64,000 nucleotides of DNA from Phlebopus portentosus (taxonomy: Eukaryota; Basidiomycota; Agaricomycetes; Boletales; Boletinellaceae), in contig JAYXKI010000007.1 in NCBI GenBank assembly GCA_037892935.1, positions 1,550,001 to 1,614,000 on the forward strand, in the 5' to 3' direction. The stretch's first letter is position 1. The number at the start of each line of letters is the position of its first letter. Shown piece after piece: positions 1 to 10,783 of the stretch. The notes beneath the pieces are model-generated. The model searched no databases. It worked only from the letters and a program-made list of their open reading frames with translations, and was not told the DNA's origin. The translations under genes and the position numbers were made by a program.

Positions 1-2050
1 CCGAGAGCATCCTTGGCGCCTATGAACAGCTCATGCGAACCGCAAAACGATCTCAGTGCGTATCCAGCTTGTTTCAGGACTAATCAATTGTGTACACGTC
101 TCGGTATTCGACTGCGGAGATTTCCTCGTAGACATTTGCAAACCCAGCGTGCATTGACATAGTCATTCGTCCTGGTGCATTGAAATTCGTTGTCTGCATT
201 TAGTTCAGATTCCGGAAGATCCGTATCAGCGAAGTGGCTTTCCGAAAGTGAATTCAAGCTCTCGGAAGCTATTTCATTGCCACTTTTGTTTTGTAGCACA
301 TCCTGTTGCTCGCATGTATCTGAGTCGTCCTTGTCAACAGAAAATCAGTTGATATCTCTCCTGAGAACAGTTTATTAATATAACATACCTCCTCGATTAG
401 AACAATATCGCGCACGTCTCCGTAGGCTTTGAGGTTGCAGATATTCTCAACCTGCTGTTGTTCCATCTCACAATATATGGCTCCTTCTACTTTTACGCTT
501 GTTCTGTCGACTCGCCATGAATCCTTCAAACAGCGCACTTTGCCTTTATTGGGACCTATCAGCTCAACAGCCCAGTAGACTGTCGTGCAGTGGCCAGCTA
601 CCGAATTCGCGGTTTTCAGAGGTACGGAGATGAGATAGAATGTGGGTGAGGGCTCGTTGCGATTATAGACCGAGGCCTTCGTAACTTTTCCTTTTTCGTA
701 GTGTTGTGAGAGGGCATCGTCTAGACTTTCCGCGTCATCTTCGCTGATGCCCAACTGGAAGGCGACGTGCCTCCTGACAACAGTTCTGAAAAGCTCTTCT
801 TCTTCCGGTGAGGTCATGGTTACAGTAGGGTCGAAGCCACGTTGCACAGCATTTGCGTGACCAAATCTCCAGAGGAATTCGCATAGTAGTTTTGGGTATT
901 TCTTATAATCAAAAGATTTGCTGACAATGCATCCAGCTCGGTCCCAGCGGCAGAATCGTGCGCGAGTGCAGACAATCATGATTGAGAAGTAAAATATGCG
1001 ATGCTGACGCTTGAAGCATTCGGCTGCATACGTGAACTTCTGCCCAAAATTCCGCCTCTCTCGTTTGCCTGCATCGGTCTCGTTCTTTTCGTCAATATGC
1101 CTGTGGTTAAAATATGAGATAAAGTGCTTTCTCGTAGCCTTCTTGGCCTTCAGCATGAGAATGCACGTCACACAATGGATCATCTTTCCCTTTCCTTCCA
1201 CAAAGAACTGAGCAAGGCCCAAGTTTGACTCATATTTCGCCTCGTCGTAGTAGTCTCACAATATGTGGGGTACGTCTTCCGGGGAAAAGCCACCGATGTC
1301 TGGCTTGAGAGATCCACGCCCTTCTTCGTCAGAGAGATCGGCTGTAATACAGAACTGTACGCCAGGGCATCGGTGGTTGTGGTTCATGGCCTCGGTCTAA
1401 GCCGGAGACGTACCTTTGTCAGCAATCAAGCCAGAGACAAAGGAGATCGAACACCGACCAAAGCAAGATAGATTTCTTTTTCACGCCTCGGTTTTGTTGG
1501 GACTTTATTGAATGCTCCTCTGTGATCAGGCATATTATCCGGAGGGGTAGGTAAAAACTCATCCAGGAATTGCCGGCAGGGCATGGGCCCTATCACCACT
1601 TTGTGCCCTTCCTTTGCATGATGATAAGCATTATTCTCAGCTTTGTTCGAGATAAGGGTATCGTCGAGTCCATTCAATTTCCTGACTACCGGAGCATCCT
1701 TCGGTGGAACGAATTTCGGTCTACGCGGACTCTTGAACATCGATGTAAAACGCCTTAGCTGACTAGAGGATGCGACATGAGGCATTCGATAAAGAGGCGA
1801 AGAGTTCAAATCCGTCCCATCCTTCTCGAAATAAAGCAATACATCATTCTCAATCGCGCGAGGAGACGGAGTCCTGGCTTCGTGAGGACCAGAAGTAGGA
1901 AGGGACAGGCTGAGGCATCCCCAGATAGTATTGGATCGGAAGCGGCGCTTGAATCTTCCATACCGTCTCTTGTAGCTCCTCGTTTTCGGATGGCCTTGTC
2001 GTAGTTGTGGACAATGTTGGATGCCGTGGCTTTAAGATAGGACCGATCAT
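1..2050 (-). pseudogene. FunK1 fungal-type protein kinase, copy A (partial, disrupted)
   Basis: This is a fungal-type protein kinase (FunK1) gene that runs off the left edge, so its catalytic lobe is outside the window. Family landmarks are visible: VVIGPMPCRQFLDEFLP in exon 1, VQFCITADLSD and WDRAGCIVSKSFDY in exon 2, and CTRTNDYVNARWVCKCLR in exon 3. Exon 1 ends near 1459, exon 2 runs about 1390 to 389, and exon 3 starts near 329. Two in-frame stops break it: TGA at 1256-1258, just after the conserved DVPH segment, and TGA at 84-86, where copies C and D have a CGA Arg codon before VVLKQAGY. Upstream of 1839 the weak match to the copy B N-terminus switches frame, so the true start is unclear. 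It is most similar to copy B and lies in inverted orientation to it. Pseudogene status is inferred from the two stops. Confidence 0.82.
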
Positions 2051-2063
2051 AAGTAGTCACGAT

Positions 2064-2069
2064 CACGTG
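2064..2069. promoter_or_regulatory. CACGTG box upstream of FunK1 copy A
   Basis: A GATCACGTGAT palindrome lies just upstream of the 5' end of copy A. The other three long FunK1 copies have the same hexamer near their starts. CACGTG is the core site of bHLH factors of the Cbf1/USF type; its use here is inferred. Confidence 0.4.
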
Positions 2070-2665
2070 ATATGTGTACAGCGTGTTTGTGACATGAGGC
2101 TACACTTACAGTTGAATTAACGCGTTTTGAATTATGCATTCCTAGCGGTCGGGAATTGCGGTTATGACTGATTTCTCAGTGCGGGTCGTAAATGATCTTC
2201 GAAACGTTATGTGAGTAAGCACGAGACCAGAAAAGGAACATTCGGAAACTCCGATACGACCAATGATTTGGGTACCAGCAAATTTCGTCGACTAAGAAGG
2301 ATGCGCTCTTTGTGTAGTCATGGGACGAGAAAGAGTCTGTGACTGAGCGCTAAGCTTATGAAGTTCGCCTATGCCGGGACAGTCAAGTTGACACTCCGGG
2401 GAGTCTTTGCGGTGCCAATGTTTCGTTCGCTTTCAGCAATTTTCGTTCGCCTTCCTGGTACAAATTCTGATTCTTGTTATTGTTGAGCTTTATCGGACAG
2501 CGTCTGCCCCGCCGGATAACCGTCCCCGCCACTTCCGAATCAGCGCACATGAGATTTTTGAGGCGCACAACTACTCGTACGATAGCTACATGCATCAATC
2601 CGTGCTCTCCGGGAGACTAGATGATGACATAAGGCATCAGTCCTAAATAAATACTGGATTACCCC
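2070..2665. other. Intergenic region between FunK1 A and ATG22
   Basis: No convincing gene was seen here. The short open frames on both strands have no recognisable motifs or good splice structure. It should hold the 3' end of the ATG22 transcript and the promoter of copy A. Confidence 0.4.
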
Positions 2666-5270
2666 TCAAGTTGCGGCAACCTCGGCCCCGGATTTTTGTG
2701 GAACTCCTGAGGTAGTGGTACGTTCAAGAATATCTGCATCAAAATGGCTCGTGCCGAACGCTGCGCGACTTGCTTCAGCAGCGAGAAACGCTTCGCACTC
2801 CTTCCTGCTCTTGCCTACGTCGACCTTGTATAGTAGGATCATGCTCAGTACGCTCCTGAAATTTAATTCTGAGATGAGTGCTCGCCAAAATGAAAGGTAT
2901 AATCGATGCATTTACAGGGTAAATAAAAACGAAAACGGCATGTTATTGTTTCCACCTGAGTCATCGATAATCGCGGAGGAGACGAACGGGCCTATGAAGG
3001 CTGACGTTTTTCCAACCTACACGAACGGAAAGAACCCATCAATTTCACCGATCTTCACAGTAAGTTTTAAGCACTCACGATGGAGAATAGAGCGAAGAAC
3101 AGAAACCTGGACACCAAACTCAGCACAGAACAAAACGCGATATACGAATGGTTCTCCAAGCTCTTACATTTGCGAAAGTGGGGAGACCTCACTTATCATC
3201 GTCTGACTGTACGCATACCACGGGCACACCATCAACCCGTAGTATGCCTGGTATAGCCTGGTTGTGGACCATCAATGAATGTGCTATTCGACAAGTCATG
3301 GGAAATCCTCACCAAATCTCCCAAACATGCTTAAACCCGAACCTGTCTGTATGCACTCCAACCAGACCCCAGATCGTCAGGATCTAGTGGAAATGTCAGT
3401 TAATAGCGGCTATCTTTAATCAGGAAAGGTCAAAGACGCTAACAATAATCCAGGTACAGTTGAAGGTGAGCATTGCCTTGGTCGAGATTTTATATCTCTT
3501 TTGAACCAGCCAGAATAACCTGGTTTTTAGGACAATCCATGAGCATATTTTAAAGGATTGTACATCGGAACTAACCAGATTCCAAGCCCTTGAGCGAATA
3601 CTCCTACTATCAGTAGGAGCGTGAGCTGCAGGGTTGAATATGATACGACACTGAAGAGGGTCATAGGTCCACTGGATTTCTCATCGATAAAGTTATATAA
3701 AGCCCACCTGTTCTGCAACGTAGCAATGACAGTGCTACCATAATTATCATCAGTCAACGCTTTTTGCGTTTTCCAAGTGAAAGAAAAAAACTGACACAGT
3801 GATATTTAGAACGTCTCCCATGACAAAATAGAAAATAAGATAGAGGAACGTCTGTTTGAGTTTCATGCACTCTCGAAGTGCAATGTATGTCTGGCGGAAA
3901 CCGATGGTCAACAGCGAAGTCCCAGGAGGCAAGCTCAGACCAGGTCTGCGTTTCTCGAGGAGGAACCAAGGTAAAGCGCAAAGCACTGAGTAAAAAAAAC
4001 AGTCAGTAAAAATGCGCATGCGTTTAAGTGATGAGTTAACGAAGGGGAGGACCTACACCAGACACCACCGGAGAATGCTATCAGGACACTGAAAGCCTTC
4101 GTATTATTTGCCGTACTTTCATCTGACTTCAGAGCTTTTAAGATCCCAACCATGACTGCGAGAATGAGAATCTCGCCCATTGAGCAGATAGCAAAGGCGA
4201 CGTTTGAGATACGGTTGCGATGCAATGACTCAAACTTGGCATGCTCTTCTGGTCTGGGATATGATATAATATAGATCGTATCAGTAATGAAAGTCGCGGC
4301 GTGGTATGACAATTTGTGCGTACAATTTATCTCCATTTTGGACTTCCTTGGCAGATGCCCGTACTTCGGGAAGGTCTCGTGCAAGGCCAGGAAAGGCTGC
4401 TGTCCAGAAGGTCAATGCTCCCTGATGGAGCCGGTTATAATGGTTGGATATCGTCTCTCGAAAATACCCATCCATACCTGGAAGGTAATCACTGTCCCGG
4501 GCCAGTACAAAATTCAGAACGGAGAGATGTGGATTTACTCGGAGTACTCACGCCCAAGAATGTAAAGTGCTACTCCTGCCTTCCATTTTGAAGCATCTTC
4601 GACCCCAAGCCATGCAAATGAAACGGCGACCGCGAGTACAGTAAAGAATATAGTTATATTCGGTCTGATCAAGGAGTCTTTAGCCGACAACGGAGGTATA
4701 ATGAGAAAGTGAATGGCGCAATACCTCCATCGTCCGTAGTCCGCCCAAGCTCCGATCATTAGAAATAATACAGCCTGGATAGCAAAACTTATTCCATTCG
4801 TTACGAGAACGATAGAGTTGACTGTAATCAAGGATTTCAATTAGGAACAAGCAGAGTCTCGACTCAGGTTCTCGTGGCTCACTATCTCGTAGAGCACCTA
4901 GGAAGGGCAATACGCATCCTGTATCGCTTCCACAGGATACTGAGAATGAAGGCTGAGCAGGATCATATCCGGCAAGGAACAGAAGATTTTGGAACTGAGA
5001 AGGCCCGAAGTTGAATCCAGAGAGCCCATTGTTGCCCTGGACGGCGCAAATATCACATTCATTGCTCCTATGAATATGTTGAAAGGTGCTTACTATGTAG
5101 AAGACATAGAACGCCCAAAGCTCGCGTTTTGTCGTCACCCATTTGTTCATATCCACCTCCTCGGAACGCATGCTCGCGGATTTTGCATCCGCGAGCGCGT
5201 CTTCTTGTCCCGTCGACTTCCTATCAGGTCCAAGCTTGGCTTCGCTCTCGGCAGATTCGAGCATTGACAT
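2666..5270 (-). CDS. ATG22-like vacuolar amino-acid efflux transporter
   Basis: This is a multi-exon member of the ATG22 branch of the major facilitator superfamily. The family returns amino acids from the vacuole to the cytosol after autophagic breakdown. The N-terminus is a hydrophilic tail followed by TTKRELWAFYVFYI, then GFNFGPSQFQNLLFLAGYDP, a strong family signature. Later exons give YAHAKFE-like loop sequence, PWFLLEKRRPGLSLPPG, FIDEKSSGPMTLFSVVSYST, CPWYAYSQTMISEVSP and VGKTSAFIGPFVSSAIID, and the C-terminal VDVGKSRKECEAFLAAE ends at a stop at 2666. One clear intron joins VGVFAQGLGIW to LFWLVQKRYKISTKAML. No frame break was found, so it is probably functional. It is the only non-FunK1 gene in the first 18 kb. 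Individual exon ends were not all fixed. Confidence 0.85.
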
Positions 5271-6151
5271 CGTGATGGAAAGGAAAGAAGACCAAGATAG
5301 ACACGCCTAAGGCGATAGAGATAAATATTGCACAGACCATGTGATGAAATATAATAATTGGAAATGAGAGCAAATTTAATTTTCAAAGAGGACGCTCCAA
5401 TGATCCTTGAATGGCGGAGGGTTTTGTCAAAGAGATTTGTGGAAACGCGATATGCGGAAATTGCCGAAATTGCCGAATCGATTTTGTACCTGCTTCGTAT
5501 CGTTGTCAGACCCTGAGTAGTCTCGACTAATCGCGTGCACCATCTGCCGATTTCTCCAAGTCTCTCGCTCCTGACGACCAAGGCGCTACGGAGATTTATG
5601 TTCCGAGATGCATTAGGAACGAAATGGGCCAGCTTTATAGTAAGTTCTACTGTGACTCCACGTTGCATCTCCGCACTAAATCTGTTTTGCGGATGCTTTG
5701 TGAGATCGCCGCACATCTCTGGTTGCGAACTGCTGTCTTCTAGCTGCCTGTAACAAAGTCGGTCCGGCTCTATGGGCCCGTTTCGTGTCGTTTTATACTC
5801 TTCCTAGTGCCCTTCGAATTCCACGGTCTGCATTACATTCATCCGACCTCTCATTTCGTGATCCTGGACTGTCGACTGGAATGCCGTGTTGACAGCATTG
5901 CGGCTCATTAACGGCATGCCATCGATGACCTCCATCTCTCCACGCACTGATCAGTGATGCTAACCCAATATTCTCCAGAATAGCTCTCATCGGCATGGTC
6001 ACGATTCGATCCGATACATACACGTCGATCTGCTGAGCTAACGGACAAAAAACAAACCGATAAAGAAAGTGAGGCATTTCTGCAACTCAGAATGTCTGAA
6101 TTCTTTGGAAACTTCAAGTCTGAGTCCTAATGCATCTCCACTCCCGATACA
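5271..6151. other. Intergenic region upstream of ATG22
   Basis: I see no supported gene. This tract should contain the ATG22 promoter. Short open frames on both strands match nothing I recognise. Confidence 0.4.
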
Positions 6152-6545
6152 TGGCTTCATCCCACTCCAACCTCCAACAGCATGCATCCTTATCGAAGGA
6201 TATGTCAGCTTCCAGATATACACATTATCTATTGGAAATCCAAATTACAGAAGCATCAAGCGTCATTTACTGTCCTTCCAAGTATGGATAAGAAGGACTT
6301 TCTCTCCTGTGACGACGTTTTCAGACGAAGTTTCGCCTCCTACGCCCAACGACAAGCCGATGCTCAATGCTTCCGGAATAACTTACAGGGTGTATTCAAT
6401 ACCAGAAGATGAACAGAAAATCAGTGAAATTTTGGTGGGTTCTGCATCTGCCGGTAGTAGTCCTATAGTCCTACTTACTTAGATTCTCATAGGTCAATGC
6501 CTTCGATTTGGCCCGAGTGTTAAATTCTGCATTGCGTGCTACACT
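6152..6545 (+). pseudogene. Degraded relic of a FunK1 N-terminal region
   Basis: Short stretches line up with FunK1 copies B-D but in shifting frames. VSPPTPNDKPMLNASG matches the copy B segment LPPVSEDNPMPDPSG. It is followed by SIPEDEQKISEILVG, which matches LNPGHESDIYEPLVG just before intron 1. After a gap, the DNA at about 6492-6540 closely resembles the start of copy B exon 2 (8088-8140), including the GTCAATGCC...CCCGAGTGTT...AATTCTG pattern. A stop and frame changes separate the pieces, and nothing after exon 2's first 50 bases is recognisable. It is therefore a dead fragment of a further copy. The homology is seen in the sequence; the age and origin are inferred. Confidence 0.6.
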
Positions 6546-7384
6546 TATAATACCCAGAGCTTGGAGGGTACTTTGCAGGTGTAGTACCGAACGTATGAGA
6601 ATTACTGGAAATGACGGACTATCTCCGTTGCGAATGCAGGACAAGACGGACTGATCAGATCTAGGTATAGCAGAGCTCTCGCATTGATTCGCAAGAGCAG
6701 AACCACAAATACCAATAACAGTGCAATTGCAATGACGCTGAAAGGGAGAACCAGAGCGTAGGCTGAAGTGATTCGAAATTTGTTTGTGACAGCATCGCGT
6801 ATTTTCTCGTTGTTACACTAATACATGGCACTTGGGCTCGCCTTCTATGTTGAGATCATGCTGGAGAGATCGCAACTGCTTCGTTCGACTACAGTCAACG
6901 CGAGTTGGTTTGCTTTTCCTTTACGAATGTCCCCGGGCTTTTCATCATGCAAGCCTTGCCCAGCGCGGTTAAGACCTGATATTATTGTCGCACCAGATGC
7001 TGAGAAGGAGATGGTCGCGGCGACCGAAGTTCCTGCTTGAATTTGCAAGTACATCTTTGATCCTTCTGTTTTGAGGTGACTTGAACTTATATCGTTTTAA
7101 GCGTCCTCCCTATGGACAACATTATTGTCCTGGCTCGGCTCAATCGGTTTAAGAGGGTCTATTGATAGCAATTGCTGTAGTGGGGAATACGTCTCGGAAT
7201 CGACAGTCGGAGTTCAGTAACACTGTCAGTTCGATTCATGAATCGCTTTCATTCTTATGAGCTGAAGGTGCGGATGTTAGCGCACGCTACTTACGCTCAA
7301 ACATCGTCCAGATTTTCAACTAACATACTTGAGCGCTGTCCAAATCCTGATTCTCGTAAAGGGTACCAGGCCACAACCCAAGAC
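6546..7384. other. Intergenic region between FunK1 relic and copy B
   Basis: No gene is supported. It presumably holds decayed sequence from the relic and the distal promoter of copy B. Confidence 0.4.
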
Positions 7385-7408
7385 CACGTGATCGCTGGTA
7401 TATAATGC
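7385..7408 (+). promoter_or_regulatory. CACGTG box and TATA-like element of FunK1 copy B
   Basis: CACGTG at 7385-7390 is followed by a TATATAATG-type AT-rich core near 7400. The first ATG of copy B is at 7415, which would leave a very short leader. The next in-frame ATG, at 7517, may therefore be the true start. Confidence 0.4.
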
Positions 7409-7414
7409 ACTTGA

Positions 7415-10267
7415 ATGCTTCAAGCCACGACGTCTGTGCTTTCTCTAAGCCACGTAGCTCCCGCGACCTTGTCTTTCAAACCCTCAAACAACAGTCATTA
7501 CTTCTCCAAGAAACCTATGTCTACATCTGCGATTTCTGTGGGAGCTGACGGACCTGTAGAAGATAATGCTCATCCTCTTCAGTCGTATGTCGAGAATACG
7601 GATGGTCCGGCTCAGCCTCGAAGTCCGCGAACTCCTCCGTCTCGGGTACCCAAGCATGATTCCGTATCTGACCTTGACCAAGGTGATCCAACGGTATCAA
7701 GCTCTCCTTTTCCTGGGTCACCGACGGCCCAGGTATGCAAGCTCCGAAAACGTTTCGAACCTCTTCCGAACCATCCTGTCGTCTTTCCGAAAGACACCCC
7801 GGTTGCCAGATCCCGAAATGGCCAAGCTGGATCTTTCCTTCCTAATAAATCAGAGGATATTGCAGATGACCATGCTAAGCTCGGGAAAAAGACTATGATC
7901 GGACCAATGCCCTTGAAGCAATTTCTCAACGATTTCTTGCCACCTGTGAGCGAAGACAATCCCATGCCCGACCCTTCTGGTGCATTTGACGATGTACCCT
8001 TAAATCCTGGGCACGAATCAGATATCTACGAGCCTTTGGTAGGCTTCAATCTTTCTATTATAAGTACAGATGCTCAAGTGTCCTCAGGTCAATGCCATCA
8101 ACGAGGGAAAGCGATGCCCGAGTGTTCAATTCTGTATCACGGCTGACATTTCTGAAGGCTCTGGACGCGGGGTCCTCAAACCAGATTTCTGTGGCTACGA
8201 CCGGAAGGATGTACCATACGTTACACGACTCGTAGAAACGAAGAAGGAAGGAAGGAAAATCGTGGTAATCAAGTATGCGACAAATCTGGGTCGTGCAGGA
8301 ATATTTGGGGAGATAAAAAAAGATAAAGACCCGCTCTGCGAGCCGAAGAATCATGTTCATCGTCCAAATACTTCTTCGATCTACAAAAGCTTCTTCGCGT
8401 ACGAGAATCACAAGAACGACCCTCCGAATGAGCCGAAGAGTGCTATCCAGGAAAGGCGCAACCTTGGGCAAAACATAAGCTATGCCTCCGACGCATGTTC
8501 TCGCCAGCACCGCATGTTCTATTTTTCAATATTGATTGTCCAAACTCGTGCACGAATTTTCCGATGGGACCGTGCAGGATCCATAGTCACCGTTTCTTTT
8601 GACTATAGGACGCATCCTGAATCGCTTTGCGAGTTTCTCTGGCGCTTCCATCTTGCAAACCCGGTCCAGCGTGGGTTTGACCCTACTGCCATTGTTGCCT
8701 TGGAGTCTGAGGAGGAGCTTTTCAGGAACGTCATAAGAAAGCATGTCGCCTTTCAGCTGGATATCGATGAGGACAATTCGAAAGATTTAGACGAGGCTCT
8801 CCAATTACATTATGAACCAGGAAAAGTTACCAAAATAATGGTTCATGACCAGAAGAATTTGGAGCAACCACGTGAGTTCCTCGTATCTGTACCCTTAGAG
8901 TCGCCTAGATCAGTGGTTGGTCACTGCACTCGTGGTTATTGGTCCGTGGAGATAACGGCGCCGGGTGAAGGGAAAGTGTGCTTTTTGAAAGATACGTGGC
9001 GCGTAAACTTGGGTGAAGTGGTGGAGGAGAAGATAGTGTACAACGATATGAAAGAAGTCGCGGTCGAAAATGTATGCGAACTAGAAGCTTATGAAAACGT
9101 TCCCAACCTCAAGCTAGTACCCTGCTATGACATGGTATGTCTTCGGTTTTCACTTTTCCGTGTAGTACTGAGCAGACATGAAAAAGGGAGACACGGACAC
9201 ACGGGTACAGAATCCGACTGCAGGCAAGAATACCTTAGAAGCCGAGGTGGTTGAATCTCAGTGCACAAGAACTAATGAATACATTAACAAGTCGTGGGTT
9301 TGCAAGTGTTTACGGCAAGATCTAAGTAGTCGCATTGTTCCACATGTACATTGTCGAGTGGTCTTAAGGCAAGCAGGTTATCCACTGAGTACATGAGAGT
9401 TCTCCAAGGACATGGGTACTCGCAGCAAACCATTGATGATGACATGGAGTCATTGTTTTACGTCGTCATGTATGGGTGTATCCGCTGGTTACCTCATACT
9501 GGCAGGGAGAAGTTGGGTGGATGGATGTACAACTTCTTCGACGTTGCTGACGAGGACAAAAGAGGGAGGGACTTCGGAGGAAAGGAGAAATTTACTGTGC
9601 AAGCTCACAGAGACAGGGAATTCTTGGAAACCTTCAACTTCCCGAACAACAGGTTCATCCAAGATTTCTTTGAAATTGGTTACTGGTATCTGGCAACGAC
9701 TCACCCGTATTTTGTCGAAAATCGAGAAAAGAAGCTGTGGACCATGAAAGGCCTACGACAACTCGTTCACAGCATTTACGGTGGCCTTCTTAAGACAGAC
9801 GACACAAAGCATGATAGAGTTGAAAACAAGGTGGACGACTTCTTCATTTCAGGAAAGAAAACTCAACATGGAACGCATACTCCCTTGACTGCCATGGACG
9901 AAACGTTTGATCCTACTCGTGGTCCCTTGCAATTAGACAGTAAAGGGCCATCAGCCGAGACCAGGAAACGGCGTAATCACCCGAAGCGCACAGCTTCACC
10001 GCAGACAAGTGGCAAACGGAGACGATTTTATCTCGACGATCAAAAATCTTCCTTTCCGAATGGAGAATCAAGCACAGCAAGAGTCACGAGGAGTGCTGCT
10101 AAAATTTGCGGATTGAATCAGCGCATCGTGATGCTGTAACGGAAGATGGAGAAAACGGTACCAAATCGTGCCATAACCGGAACAAGAGGCGAACGCATTC
10201 TCCTCTGGTCAGAAACACTAGGAAAAGCAAACGATTGGAGGAGAAGGCTAGTAAAAATTCGAAGTGA
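7415..10267 (+). pseudogene. FunK1 fungal-type protein kinase, copy B (catalytic core deleted)
   Basis: Exon 1 (7415-8038) joins exon 2 (from 8088) across a normal intron. Family landmarks are present: MIGPMPLKQFLNDFLPP, VQFCITADIS, WDRAGSIVTVSFDY and CTRTNEYINKSWVCKCLR. Three faults are visible. The intron near 9135-9175 does not restore the frame with its best splice sites. After VVLRQAGYPLS the sequence jumps within about 40 bp to the TIDDDMESLFYVVMYGC segment, in another frame, so the HRDVSLDN catalytic loop and the LLVDWEFS segment present in copies C and D are missing. Near 10110 the C-terminal basic tail continues in a different frame to a stop at 10267. It cannot encode a working kinase. 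A shortened regulatory product is possible but unlikely. The start could be 7415 or 7517. Confidence 0.8.
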
Positions 10268-10673
10268 AAGATCGTTCGAGGATGTAATCATTATAATTTA
10301 CACTGAGGACCAGAATAGTACTGTAGCTGACATCACCGAGATTCAGTTGTATCATGGCCGCCATAAGATTCCGTGCATTCAATCATCAGATGTTGTGTTC
10401 ATAGATACAAATAAGTAGGCTGGTCGTTATCTCTGTCTGGTATGATCAGTGGAAATGCTAGTGGTTGGTTGTTACGTAGTAATCGAAGAATTTCTGCAGC
10501 GGTGTCGACAGATGATTTTGCATTTTTTCCGAACGCCATAAAATGACTTGAGATATGTGAAAATATAGGGAAAATAAGGAGAACGCACCGGCGTCGACAA
10601 GCAGCAAACTCGGTTGAAGCAATCCAGAAATTTGAAACGGAGCCAGCCACCAAGAGGTACGGAGCACGTGACT
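10268..10673. other. Intergenic region between FunK1 copies B and C
   Basis: It holds the 3' flank of copy B and the upstream part of the tandem unit. Its equivalent lies at about 14440-14790. No separate gene is supported. Confidence 0.45.
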
Positions 10674-10679
10674 ATTCAT
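10674..10679 (+). promoter_or_regulatory. CACGTG box upstream of FunK1 copy C
   Basis: GAGCACGTGACT lies about 105 bp before the ATG at 10784. A CACGTGAC core is kept at the matching place in unit 2, although the surrounding promoter has diverged. Confidence 0.45.
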
Positions 10680-10783
10680 TTGAGGACGGGAGTCGGAGTC
10701 GGACGCGCGCGCGGCTCAACTTCCAACTCCAACATCTTAGTCCAGACACGTAACTACCAGACGAGCAAATCACTTCGTCAGAA

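Noticed and set aside
7484..7965. Minus-strand open frames over FunK1 copy B exon 1
   Set aside because: The plus strand has clear FunK1 homology and splice signals here; the minus frames have none.
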